NCBI RefSeq assembly: GCF_000179555.1
Contig: NZ_AECZ01000004.1
Location: 1-64,000, forward strand
Reading direction: 5' to 3'
DNA: 64,000 nucleotides
From: Solidesulfovibrio fructosivorans JJ]
Lineage (GTDB): Bacteria > Desulfobacterota > Desulfovibrionia > Desulfovibrionales > Desulfovibrionaceae
Below are positions 41,210 to 50,428 of the stretch, piece by piece. The notes beneath the pieces were generated by a model. The model made no database searches, was not told the DNA's origin, and saw only the letters and a program-made list of their open reading frames with translations. Position numbers and translations under genes: made by a program. The number at the start of each line of letters is the position of its first letter. The stretch's first letter is position 1.

Positions 41210-42940
41210 ATGGCAAATTTTACGTATGCAAATAATGTAAAGTTGATACTCCAAACTTTATCACAACAAAAAGAAAATCTTCAAACTGGAGACAAACTAC
41301 GTGATTTGGTAAATGAGGTTTGTAGATTTTTTATCCCGCCATTTCATGGATTAGTTTATGGTGGGAGGATAGTCCCACAGACTGGATCAGATGCAGGGAA
41401 TGATATTTATGATTTTTCCGCAATACAATCAAGCGGAACTATATCTGATGATGCAGTTGGGATGATAACATCAAAAGTATCAAAACTTAAATGGAATATA
41501 CTCGACGAAGCTACAAAAAAACATATTAGTGAAAAAATCTTAAAAAATAAATTTTTATTTATAGCGAGACCTATTTCAGGAGTCTTTAGTAGATCGATTG
41601 GATATGTTTGGGCTATATGTAATGAAAAAAGTGCTACAATTACAGAAGATTGTATTGAAATGTCATCGTCTTTTATTTCACTGTTCATGCATCAAATATT
41701 AACGCAGAATGCCTTGGAAATGCTTGGGAAGCCACAAGCTAGCGAAATTAAATCGTTTGAAGAGGGAGCTTGTTTTATCTCTGAAGCATTACTTTCGGCG
41801 TTGTCATGCAAAGCTGTAATTATTTGGCGGCTTGTAGTTGATGCTGAAACTGGAAAAATTGAGCTCCAAACTATTGCGACCGCAGGAGAAGCCTCCGGAT
41901 TAGGTTTTAGTATGGAATATGGGGAGGGGGTTGCGGGGAAATGTGCAGAATTAAGTTCTGAAATACTGATTGATGATTTGTTGGATAAAAAAGAATTAGA
42001 TTTATATGATATTAAACGCTTAGCACAAGAAAAAATTGTTCGATCAAAAAAATGGGGATCAGCATATTTTGTCCCGCTCGAAATTAAAAATAAGATATTG
42101 GGCGTTGTTGGTTGTTACGTAAGTCGTAAAAGTGCTTTTACATCTATTGAATGTGAAGTCTGTCGAGCGTTCACTCAAAAATTTTGTGTTATGATAGACA
42201 GTATGCAGAGAAATGAAGAACAAGAATTGATAAAAAAACGACTCATTGCAGCTTCTCCAATCATTGAAGCAGGTCTTCTTGCAATGGAAAACATGCATGA
42301 TGTTTTGAATACATTGCTTGTCGTGCAGGATAAAATCGAAAATATTAAACGAAAATACAAAAAAGGTGAATCTGCTCACGATATTGCAGATAGAATTGTA
42401 CCCCTTGTTGACAAAGCTTCAACAATGTTAAATATTACCGTAAGACAAGGGAAAATAGATCAGCTTAATTTATCTAAGATTGACATAAAAAGTATCATTA
42501 ATTCTGTCGTATTAGATTTGCAGGATTTGATGAATAACCACAAAATCATAATTGATTGTAGTGTAAAAACACAAAAAATTTATGCAGATGAGCTAAAAAT
42601 AAGGCGTGTTTTTTGGAATTTGTTTGACAACTCAATATATTTTTTGAAACAAAGATTCAAACGTGAAAGGCGAAAAATAAAAATATCCTCAGAGTTAAAA
42701 AGTGATAGAGTTATTATTATATTTGAAGACAATGGGCGTGGCATTCAAGACTCAGTAAAACCACATATTTTTAAATTTCTATTTTCAACCAAAGGCGAAT
42801 TCGGTTCAGGCTTGGGGCTTGCTATATGTGAAACAATCATACAGGCACATCGCGGTCGAATTTGGGTCGATTCAATTTTTGGTCAGTACGCAAAATTTTT
42901 TGTTGAGCTTCCTTTGAATTATTTTAGCTGTAAAGGATAA
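41210..42940 (+). CDS. GAF-domain sensor histidine kinase
   Basis: A 576-residue soluble kinase. Residues ~170-340 form a GAF-type sensor (CKAVIIWRLVVDAETGKIEL..EYGEGVAGKCAEL..SAYFVPLEIKNKILGVV). A divergent dimerisation helix follows (AMENMHDVLNTLLVV, with the likely phospho-His in MHDVLN). The catalytic HATPase has RRVFWNLFDNSIYFL (N box), IIFEDNGRGI (G1) and GSGLGLAICETII (G2). No membrane segment, so it senses something inside the cell. It starts a four-gene operon; the next gene begins 5 bases after its stop. AT-rich and clearly foreign to the backbone. Confidence 0.85.
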   Translation: MANFTYANNVKLILQTLSQQKENLQTGDKLRDLVNEVCRFFIPPFHGLVYGGRIVPQTGSDAGNDIYDFSAIQSSGTISDDAVGMITSKVSKLKWNILDEATKKHISEKILKNKFLFIARPISGVFSRSIGYVWAICNEKSATITEDCIEMSSSFISLFMHQILTQNALEMLGKPQASEIKSFEEGACFISEALLSALSCKAVIIWRLVVDAETGKIELQTIATAGEASGLGFSMEYGEGVAGKCAELSSEILIDDLLDKKELDLYDIKRLAQEKIVRSKKWGSAYFVPLEIKNKILGVVGCYVSRKSAFTSIECEVCRAFTQKFCVMIDSMQRNEEQELIKKRLIAASPIIEAGLLAMENMHDVLNTLLVVQDKIENIKRKYKKGESAHDIADRIVPLVDKASTMLNITVRQGKIDQLNLSKIDIKSIINSVVLDLQDLMNNHKIIIDCSVKTQKIYADELKIRRVFWNLFDNSIYFLKQRFKRERRKIKISSELKSDRVIIIFEDNGRGIQDSVKPHIFKFLFSTKGEFGSGLGLAICETIIQAHRGRIWVDSIFGQYAKFFVELPLNYFSCKG

Positions 42941-42944
42941 TTTT

Positions 42945-44183
42945 ATGATAAAATTATTTTGGCTGGACGATCAGATTAATGAGCTGGAAGTGCTGCGTCA
43001 ATTGCTTATTGAAAATGATTTTGAAATAGATATTTGCAAGACAACCGAAAGCGCATTGCGGCAAATTAAAAGTAAAGACTATGACATTATCTTAGTTGAT
43101 TTAAGATTGCCAGGATCAGATAAGAACGGTATTGATTTTATAATAGAATCATACAAAATTAGGCCAAATTGTAAATATGCTGTTTTGTCGTCTTTTTTAT
43201 ACAGGGCCATGTTTATTGATGGATTACGTAATCTTCATGGCAATCCTCCTGTCCTTGAAATAGATAAGTGTTTTGGAATCTATGGAAGCAACTCATTTTA
43301 TGAAAAATTTTTACAGAAGCTTATCGATCTATATTCTTATGACACAGGTGAAGTTATAAAAAAATACAGCTCAGGATTAGATGTAAATTCAATTGATCCA
43401 TTTGAAATAACCTTGGATCAATATGAAAGCATGTCTAGTCGTGAGAGAGATACTCTTTTTCGCCAAGCATTCACAAAGGCTAAAGATCTCTTAGATAGAG
43501 CATGGGCAATGGGCTATGAATGGGTCATGATTTGTAAGTGTATGGATTTAGATTATGGCGCAACCGAGTATAACTTGAAACTAACTGAAGATGAGATTTT
43601 AAATATTTCAAAAGATCGCAACGCTGTTCCGTTCGAATTTTATAAGCCAATTGAGTCAGCAGATGTTTCTTGGACAGGGTGTGGGAAAAATGAAAATACA
43701 CACTGGTATCCAACAGTGACTTTTAAAGTAAATGGAAGAAAAGGAAACCCAAATTTCCTAAATATTCATTTTGATACTGGAACATTTGAATCTGTGGTAA
43801 GCTATGAAATATTTAGAGAAATAGGAATTATTTCACAAGATTTACAGCCAAAAATAAGTCAGCGAAAAGAAACGGGTGAGTTTTTATTAGTCTATTTACT
43901 GCACCCTAAATTACATCTTTTTGGGCAACGAACAGAACAAACGGCATTAGTCCAACTGTTGGGATTTGCAATCAAAGATTGGGAGCAAACAAGCTGGGCA
44001 AAATTTTGTACGGATAAGTGTGATGAATATCTTACAAAAGTAGGTAAACGTTTGTGCCCAGAGCGTATAGGTCTGATTGGGAGGAGTTTAATTACTGAAA
44101 ACAAGGTAACATTGATCCTTAATGGCAGAGATAAATTTACTGATTTTGTCACAGAAAAATCAAAAAATAGAGGAAAAAAATGA
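42945..44183 (+). CDS. Receiver domain fused to a retropepsin-like protease domain
   Basis: A 412-residue fusion. Residues 1-125 are a response-regulator receiver: LFWLDDQ (acidic pocket), DIILVDLRLPGSDKNGID (phospho-Asp) and YAVLSSF. Residues ~245-395 read as a retropepsin-type aspartic protease: YPTVTFKVNGR, FLNIHFDTGTFESVV with the DTG catalytic triplet, and the closing IGLIGRSLITENKVTLILNG, which matches the 'LLGRDFL' strand of that fold. Retropepsins act as dimers, each giving one DTG, so receiver dimerisation could switch the protease on. That model is an inference. The gene follows its kinase and overlaps the next gene (ATGA). Confidence 0.75.
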   Translation: MIKLFWLDDQINELEVLRQLLIENDFEIDICKTTESALRQIKSKDYDIILVDLRLPGSDKNGIDFIIESYKIRPNCKYAVLSSFLYRAMFIDGLRNLHGNPPVLEIDKCFGIYGSNSFYEKFLQKLIDLYSYDTGEVIKKYSSGLDVNSIDPFEITLDQYESMSSRERDTLFRQAFTKAKDLLDRAWAMGYEWVMICKCMDLDYGATEYNLKLTEDEILNISKDRNAVPFEFYKPIESADVSWTGCGKNENTHWYPTVTFKVNGRKGNPNFLNIHFDTGTFESVVSYEIFREIGIISQDLQPKISQRKETGEFLLVYLLHPKLHLFGQRTEQTALVQLLGFAIKDWEQTSWAKFCTDKCDEYLTKVGKRLCPERIGLIGRSLITENKVTLILNGRDKFTDFVTEKSKNRGKK

Positions 44184-44569
44184 GCTTTTTAAATACATAT
44201 TTTTGTATTCCATCACTTGTCGGATACATATTGTTTGAAGCATTACAAATGCGTGATTGCATGTGGAAAGGTTCGGCAATAAACCCTTTTAAAACTTTAA
44301 AGGTATACCTAATTATCGTTCTTATTTTAGCCGCAATAGCAAGTTTTCTAGGAAAAGTATTGTCGAATGGAACAATACCAAGTGAGCTATTCATAGGTTT
44401 TTCGTTGCCGTCTAGTATCAAAGTTCTTCAGCGAAAATCAGCAGAGGCTGATAGCATCTCCAGCGACGATAGTTCGTTAAAAAAACTAGAGACAGTGACT
44501 TGGTATTCTCTTTGGAAGTATCGTTTTTTACATTTTATTTCGTGTCTTAATATCTATTTTGGGCGGTAA
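44180..44569 (+). CDS. Small membrane protein of the two-component operon
   Basis: A 129-residue protein whose ATG overlaps the stop of the protease fusion. It has a hydrophobic N-terminus (FLNTYFCIPSLVGYILFEAL) and a second span (VYLIIVLILAAIASFLGKVL), then a hydrophilic C-terminus with SSDDSSLKKLETVTWYSLWK. It might be an effector or the protease substrate. Unknown family. Confidence 0.7.
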   Translation: MSFLNTYFCIPSLVGYILFEALQMRDCMWKGSAINPFKTLKVYLIIVLILAAIASFLGKVLSNGTIPSELFIGFSLPSSIKVLQRKSAEADSISSDDSSLKKLETVTWYSLWKYRFLHFISCLNIYFGR

Positions 44570-44576
44570 TGTTTGA

Positions 44577-44978
44577 ATGAAAAGCACTCTACTTTTTTTG
44601 CCATCATTTATTACGGAAGCTTCTTTGCTGACGAGTCAAACGAAAACAAAATTATTTAAAATTTTCAAACTTCTTTCTGATAATCCACGACATCCAAGCC
44701 TACAAACTTCAAAAATTAAACCACATAATATTTTGTATGAATGTCGTGTTGACAAAACCTATCGTTTGGTTTTTGATGTGCAAAACAATCAACTTCGCCT
44801 TTGGTCCGTAGGTAGACATGATGGCCCCCTCAAGTTTGGAGAATTAAAATCAGCCACATCTATTCATAGTGATGACTCAAGTGTTGAAGATGCCATAGAT
44901 TTTATGACAAACAGACAATTTATTGAATTGGATTATAATAATATCGTATATATTTTATTAAATAAACAAAATGTATGA
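44577..44978 (+). CDS. RelE/ParE-fold toxin-like protein
   Basis: A 133-residue protein. LFKIFKLLSDNPRHPSLQTSKI, YECRVDKTYRLVFDVQNN and LRLWSVGRHDGPLKF follow the RelE-superfamily order (helix pair, three strands with a basic RVDKTYRL, then VGRHD). Fused after it is an acidic C-terminal part of about 45 residues. It begins 7 bases after the membrane-protein gene, with no strong ribosome site. No classical antitoxin gene adjoins it; one of the upstream proteins or the acidic tail could neutralise it. Confidence 0.7.
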   Translation: MKSTLLFLPSFITEASLLTSQTKTKLFKIFKLLSDNPRHPSLQTSKIKPHNILYECRVDKTYRLVFDVQNNQLRLWSVGRHDGPLKFGELKSATSIHSDDSSVEDAIDFMTNRQFIELDYNNIVYILLNKQNV

Positions 44979-45348
44979 TTATTTGTTGTGGTTTTTTGGA
45001 GAATCAGTCAAATGCATTTTTAATTGCTAATTAGACTAACTAGATGAATATTTGTAACAAAAAAAATAGCTAATAGTCTTGACCATCTACGGAATTGAGC
45101 TTTCACTCCCAAGCGCATTTTTAGAATCTTTTCGGAATCTACTGATAACTAACAGTAGATATTGATGAATACGAGTCTCTTCTTGTTATTGGTGGTTGAA
45201 ATACTCGCCAACGGCGGACCAACGACGGACCAATGTCCGATTCTCAGACCGAAAAATAGAGGAAGATCCCGTTGGCACTTCGCCAACAAGATCACTTTGT
45301 GATAGGGGCTTATGGAAGGATTTTAGGGGGTTAGGTCACGCTTGTGGT
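44979..45348. other. Right end of element B (arm-site-like repeats)
   Basis: Gene-free. CGCCAACGGCGGACCAACG (about 45208-45226), then a GTTGGC/GCCAAC hairpin (45270-45288), then TTAGGGGGTTAGGTCACGCTTGTGGTGT leading into the tRNA half: the same arrangement as the right end of A, with base changes. Confidence 0.55.
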
Positions 45349-45385
45349 GTGTCAAGCAAGCGCTCTCCCCCTGAGCTACGGTCCT
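45349..45385 (-). tRNA. tRNA-Val(GAC) 5' half, attachment-site remnant 2
   Basis: Identical to 17507-17543, with the same break after GACAC and the same following ACCACAAGCG. Confidence 0.8.
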
Positions 45386-45560
45386 ATAAACAGAATCAGG
45401 GAACAGGCTAAATGCCCCAAACTCGTCCCGAAGTCAACCCCAAATCTTTCGTTCCCAAGAAAAAGTTGGGGGCCAAAACCGTTGGCTTCGTTGGCGCGTC
45501 GTTGGCTCGGGGTAAGTACGGATTTGGTACGGGGAGGTCAAGGGGTTTTTACTCTGGGGA
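45386..45560. repeat. Conserved tRNA upstream block, attachment repeat 2
   Basis: Matches repeat 1, including three CGTTGGC sites; the four variable bases are GTAC. Left end of element C. Confidence 0.75.
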
Positions 45561-46109
45561 AAGATGCTGTGTTTTGGGAAGACCTAGGTGAGGATGGGAG
45601 CTATGAACGGAAAAGTTTGTGAATACGGCATGTTATTATGGTTGACATAATAACTAAAACTCAAATGACAGGAAGTTGCATTAGAACTGTACTGACGGTA
45701 ACAGGAAGTCGTCTTCTCCGAGAGAACGATTTTGACAAAAAAAGTGACAGATCTGAATGCTTAAACAATGTATATTTCAAGTGCAATAGAAAATGTCTAT
45801 CATTTTGGTATATTTTCTAGCCGAATTTGTAACTTGCAACCAAATTCCTGAAAGAATATTTTGTCTTAGTTTTCACAAAATCCAAGCCCATTGCTTTTGG
45901 TACGTGAACATCCTGGCTCATTCCCGAAGGGACTAGATTCCCCCCCGTGCAAAACATGAACATACCCCAACACCGGCCAGGGACTGTTCATGATCACTTC
46001 GGTAGTGAGGCAGTTCGCACGGGCATTGCAATAATCATTCGATAACTATCTGAATTAACTAGAAATTGTCAATATCCTGTGAACGGTTGCCTGATCGGGG
46101 ACTAAACTT
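45561..46109. other. Gene-free left edge of element C
   Basis: About 550 bases without a supported gene or repeat; includes the promoter region of the gene at 46110 (CGGGGACTA before the ATG). Confidence 0.35.
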
Positions 46110-47096
46110 ATGGCACGTCCAGAAGATTACGTTGGAAAAAGTTTTGGTTTCTTTCAAATAGAAGAACATATGTCATACGGTGCTGAAGCTGAAGTTTATT
46201 CTTGCCGTCATCTACTGACGGAACGCTATTATGTTTTAAGACTAGACATTCACGATAACAATTTGTGGGACAATGAACCTCTTATTCCACCAATAAACGC
46301 ATCTCTTGAGCACAATGGAGCAAAAGATAGTTGGGAAATTAATAAGCATATGCGCCACGCCAATGCTGTTCCCTATTACGGAGTTAGAGACAATCGCTAT
46401 TTAATACCTGTATCCTCACCATTCAGAGTTAAAGGAGCTTGGGATATTGACCAAGTCCTTGATGCAGTTCCGTTGAATTCAGAAATCTTTATAGGACTCA
46501 TGGACTCAATGGGTATATATGAAGATGCAATTATGGCAATGTATGCAGAAGCCTTGCATATTAATGAAATAGGCGAAGAAAACTACAAGAAGCGATGGGA
46601 ATATTTGACTGGTGGAAATATACTAATGTCAAAAATCAGAAACTCGGGACTTTCTATTCCAACAAATGAAATTAAACGAAACAATATATTACAGTTGCTT
46701 TCTTTTAAAGACAGCAATTCTCCTGAATTAGCAGACAATATATTTATAAAATTATTCAGATGCCTTGTATGGCAAAAGATGTCTCTTGGTCACATTATTA
46801 ATACGCTTATGTGCCCTCATTTTAGGTCGAATATTACCCCCTCCGAAGTGAGGCAAATAATTCAACTTTTCAATTCCCTTCAAGGAACATCCTTTTACAC
46901 ATGTGAAACTCTTAACAGGAATTTATTATGGCTTCAGGATATTTTACAATCATTGTTTCATAAACCATTTGACAGAGATAAAGAGCCAGAGCATTTCGAA
47001 GAGATAGAGAAACAGCCTAATTATACAAAATATTCACTCCTACTGCAAATGCACCTTGGCAAGCCGTACCCAGTAATACTATTGCAGCCATTATAA
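46110..47096 (+). CDS. Protein with kinase N-lobe-like start
   Basis: A 328-residue protein. YVGKSFGFFQIEEHMSYGAEAEVYSCRH..ERYYVLRLDI follows the first strands of a Ser/Thr kinase (glycine-rich loop, Val, then a Leu-Arg where the ATP-binding Lys is expected). No HRD or DFG motif follows; the rest is helical with an FRCLVWQKMSLGHIINTLM segment. It may be a pseudokinase-like effector subunit. AT-rich C cargo, 63 bases upstream of the gene at 47160, so probably co-transcribed. Confidence 0.6.
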   Translation: MARPEDYVGKSFGFFQIEEHMSYGAEAEVYSCRHLLTERYYVLRLDIHDNNLWDNEPLIPPINASLEHNGAKDSWEINKHMRHANAVPYYGVRDNRYLIPVSSPFRVKGAWDIDQVLDAVPLNSEIFIGLMDSMGIYEDAIMAMYAEALHINEIGEENYKKRWEYLTGGNILMSKIRNSGLSIPTNEIKRNNILQLLSFKDSNSPELADNIFIKLFRCLVWQKMSLGHIINTLMCPHFRSNITPSEVRQIIQLFNSLQGTSFYTCETLNRNLLWLQDILQSLFHKPFDRDKEPEHFEEIEKQPNYTKYSLLLQMHLGKPYPVILLQPL

Positions 47097-47159
47097 TCGT
47101 ACATAATGCAAATAGCTCAACATTTATCCGTTAGATGTCTGCAGCAGAGGAGACAGCCC

Positions 47160-47804
47160 ATGGATGCATATTGGTACATATCTGATGATAAAATAAAAAT
47201 TTTAAAACAAGATCTAAACAAATTCAAGTTGAAAGATATTGTTTTTAAACTAAAGATTCCTTTTTTTGAAGCAAGTATGTCAACTGAGAAGAAGGAAATA
47301 TTGGTACGAGACTTAAAGGATGTTGAAAAAGCTATCCTTTCGCAAAATGTTGTACCTGAATTTCAAGACCTTCCAATGCATGCACAGAACATTTTTTTTT
47401 CATTTCAGTGCAAAGGCGCACGACGCGTAGGAGAATCCTGTTATTGGGTCGCATCAGTGCGGGGGGATACAGCTTTACTGTTAGCTGGATCGGCAACAAA
47501 TGGCATAGGCAGCATGCCACCGGAAACGAAAGAAGAATTATCCCCATCACTTGATCCTATTGGAACTATTTTGAAAGTTTTTCAAGGGGCCAAAGAAGAT
47601 GATTCAATTTCGGAAGCGCTTAGCTTCGCGTGGCAGGCAATCATCAGAACCTATGTTGGATCTTTTGCCAGCCTTCCAAAAGTTCAAGGACTGGCAATCG
47701 GAGCTGGTGTCTTTTCTTCCTACCTTCCCCAGATAAGGAGAGCAGGCCAGAAGAATATCCAGAAGATTGTTGTGGGAACACCGATTTACATTCGTCAAAT
47801 GTAA
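47160..47804 (+). CDS. DUF7019-like protein, uncertain
   Basis: A 214-residue protein from the ATG at 47160 (GAGGAGACAGCCC upstream; an ATG at 47106 has no site). The N-terminus MDAYWYISDDKIKILKQDL resembles the 'YYYISDTKVDML' start of DUF7019-type proteins, and VGESCYWVASVRGDTALLLAGSA then SEALSFAWQAIIRTYVGSF follow. The assignment rests on memory of this pattern. It forms a pair with the kinase-like gene upstream. Confidence 0.5.
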   Translation: MDAYWYISDDKIKILKQDLNKFKLKDIVFKLKIPFFEASMSTEKKEILVRDLKDVEKAILSQNVVPEFQDLPMHAQNIFFSFQCKGARRVGESCYWVASVRGDTALLLAGSATNGIGSMPPETKEELSPSLDPIGTILKVFQGAKEDDSISEALSFAWQAIIRTYVGSFASLPKVQGLAIGAGVFSSYLPQIRRAGQKNIQKIVVGTPIYIRQM

Positions 47805-47860
47805 ACTGTTTTACAATTCAATTATTTTTAATGAACGACTCTTACAGTGAAGGAGATCCA

Positions 47861-48067
47861 ATGAAGCTCTCAAATTGCCCCCTCTGCCAAAAGCAATTCC
47901 CCATTTACCTGGCAAGATGCAAGCGTTGCGGCACAGTCTTTTGCGACGCTTGTATGGAGGCAGCGGCGCAGACCGAAGGCAAGCTCACCGTCGGCCCGGG
48001 CCCAATAGCCGTCATTGGATTCGTGTGTCCCTCTTGCCGCTCAACCGAAATTGACTTTCCAGACTGA
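47861..48067 (+). CDS. 68 aa double zinc-ribbon protein
   Basis: NCPLCQKQF..RCKRCGTVFCDACMEAA then FVCPSCRSTE gives four CxxC pairs, enough for two zinc sites, in a FYVE/RING-like compact protein. AGGAGATCCA precedes the ATG. It is GC-richer than its neighbours, so it may have a separate origin. Role unknown; such small proteins often bind nucleic acid or other proteins. Confidence 0.75.
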   Translation: MKLSNCPLCQKQFPIYLARCKRCGTVFCDACMEAAAQTEGKLTVGPGPIAVIGFVCPSCRSTEIDFPD

Positions 48068-48158
48068 GTAGGTACTCGCTCACGGGATAATCAGTGCCTC
48101 AATCCCATATATTCCCAAGGCTTCTTTTTCCTTGGGGCTCTGGCTTCTGCAGCAAAAA

Positions 48159-48174
48159 GTGCAGGAAGCTACGT
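48159..48174. promoter_or_regulatory. Dispersed palindrome, copy 7
   Basis: GTGCAGGAAGCTACGT, a weak copy between the convergent genes at 47861 and 48243. Confidence 0.4.
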
Positions 48175-48242
48175 TTTTGAGGTCTAGATAAAATTTTATG
48201 TTATTCTAGACCGTCGCTGGTCAACTATTCGCTATCTACTCT

Positions 48243-48686
48243 CTAATATTCACCGATAGGCTGAGTATGCACTCTTCGGCTATCATACTTATGCTTACAA
48301 GCTGGACACTCCTTATTCCTTGACCCAGGAATATTAGACAAATGCCTCAGCACATGAGATGATTCCCAACAGTTCAAACAATATGGATCACCGAACGCTT
48401 TACCGTCCTCTGCAATATCATAATATGCATCATAACACTTAATAACTTTTCCCTTAATCTCGAGAGCATTAGTCAATCTTCTAATTTCGTCTTCTTTTGC
48501 GTGAAGCATGTCTTTAATCTCAGAGCTTGATATCTTTAAATCGGAAAGTGTCAAAGAAAGATCTGCTTATTTCATTTTCCACTCAGCTTCTTTAAACGAT
48601 TGATTTGTATCCTTCAAAATATTTATCAAATCATTAGCGGTTTTAATGCTTGACAACATTGCCGCTATAGCAGAAATATCAGGCAT
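48243..48686 (-). pseudogene. Coiled-coil + zinc domain protein with in-frame stop
   Basis: From the ATG at 48686, PDISAIAAMLSSIKTANDLI..FKEAEWKMK reaches TAA (48567-48569). The same frame then goes on as ADLSLTLSDLKISSSEIKDM, a coiled coil, then KGKVIKCYDAYYDIAEDG and CLNCWESSHV..CPACKHKY. Related mobile-element proteins (from memory) read through this point with a Leu, so TTA to TAA is the likely change. A shorter protein could start at the TTG at 48554, without a ribosome site. Confidence 0.7.
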
Positions 48687-48839
48687 ATATAACTCACTTT
48701 AGTTTTTCCGACAAATACCAATTCCGGAGCTTCTTCATCTTCATTCTTTCAGAAAAACCCCTGCGCTGTACCCAAACTTTTCCCCACCCCGGCCCCGCCC
48801 CCCGGACACCCCCTTATTTCGCATCTTACTGCCCTCCCC

Positions 48840-48960
48840 TGGACAGTTTTGTACTCCTCAAGGTTTTTTTCACGGAGGAAAGAGAAACGGGCGTTAACGG
48901 TGATGGTGGAAGATGAGTAGTTAATTATTTCAGCATGTTAATTAGAAATGCCAGTACGGT
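48840..48960. repeat. Degenerate copy of the attachment-repeat tail
   Basis: CTCAAGGTTTTTTTCACGGAGG..GGTGGAAGATGAGTAGTTAATTATTTCAGCATGTTAATTAGAAATGCC aligns loosely with 17697-17795 and 58812-58890. It has no tRNA half. Possibly the worn left end of an older element, with the 46110-48067 genes added outside it. Confidence 0.35.
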
Positions 48961-48989
48961 TAATGTCTATTCCACGAAGATCACACTTC

Positions 48990-49604
48990 TCATATAGGCA
49001 CAGCACCTTCAACCTCCGCCACCCCTGAAGTAGAGTTTGTACGATTAAGCACATCACGTAATTGTTTTTTATTATTTACGTTTATAACGACATACGATCC
49101 AGAAGGCATGGAAATACTGACTGTATATCTTGTCATGTAGAGCCCAAACATTCCAGCATGAATAGCTTCGTAACGATACCTCCCATCAAGCGCAACAACA
49201 ACTGGTCTATATAACGTTTTAAGACATCTAACATACATACGACACTTTGAAATAACAATCATCGAAAGAAAGTAGTCACAAAAAGCTGACACAGATCCAA
49301 TCATAAACGCAATAAGTGCAGATACATACATGAACATCTTCCAAAATCCATGGTCAAAAAACAATAGTGCCGACATAAATCCAACAGAGAATAACGGCAT
49401 TATACACATAAAACAAATAGCGGCATAGCTTTTTTCTAAAATAAAAACTTCGTCGATATTTCTGCCTGCTGAATTCGCTTCTGCAAGCATCTCCTTCAAC
49501 TCTAAATCGTTCTTATTTGTGTAGGCAGAATATATATACAACAAAATAACAAAAACAGGGATACAAAGTGAAAAACATAGTAAAAATATAATTTTTAAAC
49601 TCAT
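48990..49604 (-). CDS. Membrane protein, unknown
   Basis: A 204-residue protein with GGAG before the ATG. Hydrophobic segments at ~5-26 (IIFLLCFSLCIPVFVILLYI), ~60-82 (AAICFMCIMPLFSVGFMSAL) and ~88-108 (MFMYVSALIAFMIGSVSAF), then a soluble strand-rich C-terminus (YTVSISMPSGSYVVINVNNK). Unassigned C cargo in the minus-strand zone. Confidence 0.65.
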   Translation of the reverse strand: MSLKIIFLLCFSLCIPVFVILLYIYSAYTNKNDLELKEMLAEANSAGRNIDEVFILEKSYAAICFMCIMPLFSVGFMSALLFFDHGFWKMFMYVSALIAFMIGSVSAFCDYFLSMIVISKCRMYVRCLKTLYRPVVVALDGRYRYEAIHAGMFGLYMTRYTVSISMPSGSYVVINVNNKKQLRDVLNRTNSTSGVAEVEGAVPI

Positions 49605-49624
49605 TTAAGCACTCCATCGCCAAA

Positions 49625-49806
49625 GCCCCACGTCACCTCTTTTCACAGGACGACGTGGGCCATTTTCGCAACTATTCCAAAAAATCCAGTTAGCTAGCTA
49701 CTTCTTCTCCAGCACGATCTTCCCCTCTTCCAGACAGGAGACCTTGAACTCATCGCCCTGCTTGAAGCCGTAGTTGGCCAGGAGCGTCGGGGACAGACGG
49801 AGACCA
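49625..49806 (-). pseudogene. AbrB tail + terminator, unit 5
   Basis: GLRLSPTLLANYGFKQGDEF then VSCLEEGKIVLEKK, stop at 49698: the AbrB-1 C-terminal half, almost unchanged. The hairpin is at 49625-49660. It starts about 18 bases after the stop of the gene at 49826. Confidence 0.8.
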
Positions 49807-49825
49807 GCATGTAATGATCTCACAA

Positions 49826-50356
49826 TTAACTCGTAGAAATAATTTTAAATTTTATTAAATAAAAATCAACACAAATCGAAAACAATAAATATACTAGAAT
49901 CGCAACGACAGGAGCAAAATATGACACCCCGCAAGAGGATTTTTTGGTAGCATCTTTTTTTAATTTCAACGTATTCTTCTTAAATCGCAAATAATACAAA
50001 TAATTTGAAAAACACAATGAAATCATTGAATATACAACAAGATAAGAATAGCCTGCCAGAGGAAATATTCTAGCAATTATTAACGTTGTACATATTTTAC
50101 ATAAAATAAAAAATACTATAGAAACACCCCACATTTTTCTGTAGATAAAATAAAACGGAAATGGCCCAATAAAAGTAACAAGAAAAGCACTCCAGTTAAA
50201 TGAGATAAATTTTCCGAAGAAATTATGAAGACTTTGCTTTTCAAGTTTTGAAAATCTCGCAAAAATTGGAATAAAATAGCTGCTGTTTTTGCCAACAAAT
50301 AGATTAGCTGCTTCTGAACAATATTTGTCAGACATCTGATTCAATGCATCAGTCAT
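49826..50356 (-). CDS. DUF2628-like membrane protein
   Basis: A 176-residue protein. FNWSAFLVTFIGPFPFYFIYRKMWGVSIVF is the family-type 'FNWAAFFFGPFWFLYRKM' signature, followed by three more hydrophobic segments. Such proteins are small, widespread inner-membrane proteins without known biochemistry. AT-rich C cargo flanked on both sides by AbrB tails, the same cassette layout as in B. Confidence 0.75.
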   Translation of the reverse strand: MTDALNQMSDKYCSEAANLFVGKNSSYFIPIFARFSKLEKQSLHNFFGKFISFNWSAFLVTFIGPFPFYFIYRKMWGVSIVFFILCKICTTLIIARIFPLAGYSYLVVYSMISLCFSNYLYYLRFKKNTLKLKKDATKKSSCGVSYFAPVVAILVYLLFSICVDFYLIKFKIISTS

Positions 50357-50428
50357 ATAAACGAAAGCCTTCGCGTATTCATGCTATACGCTTTGATTCT
50401 CTATATCCACTTCACGAGTAAAACAAAA

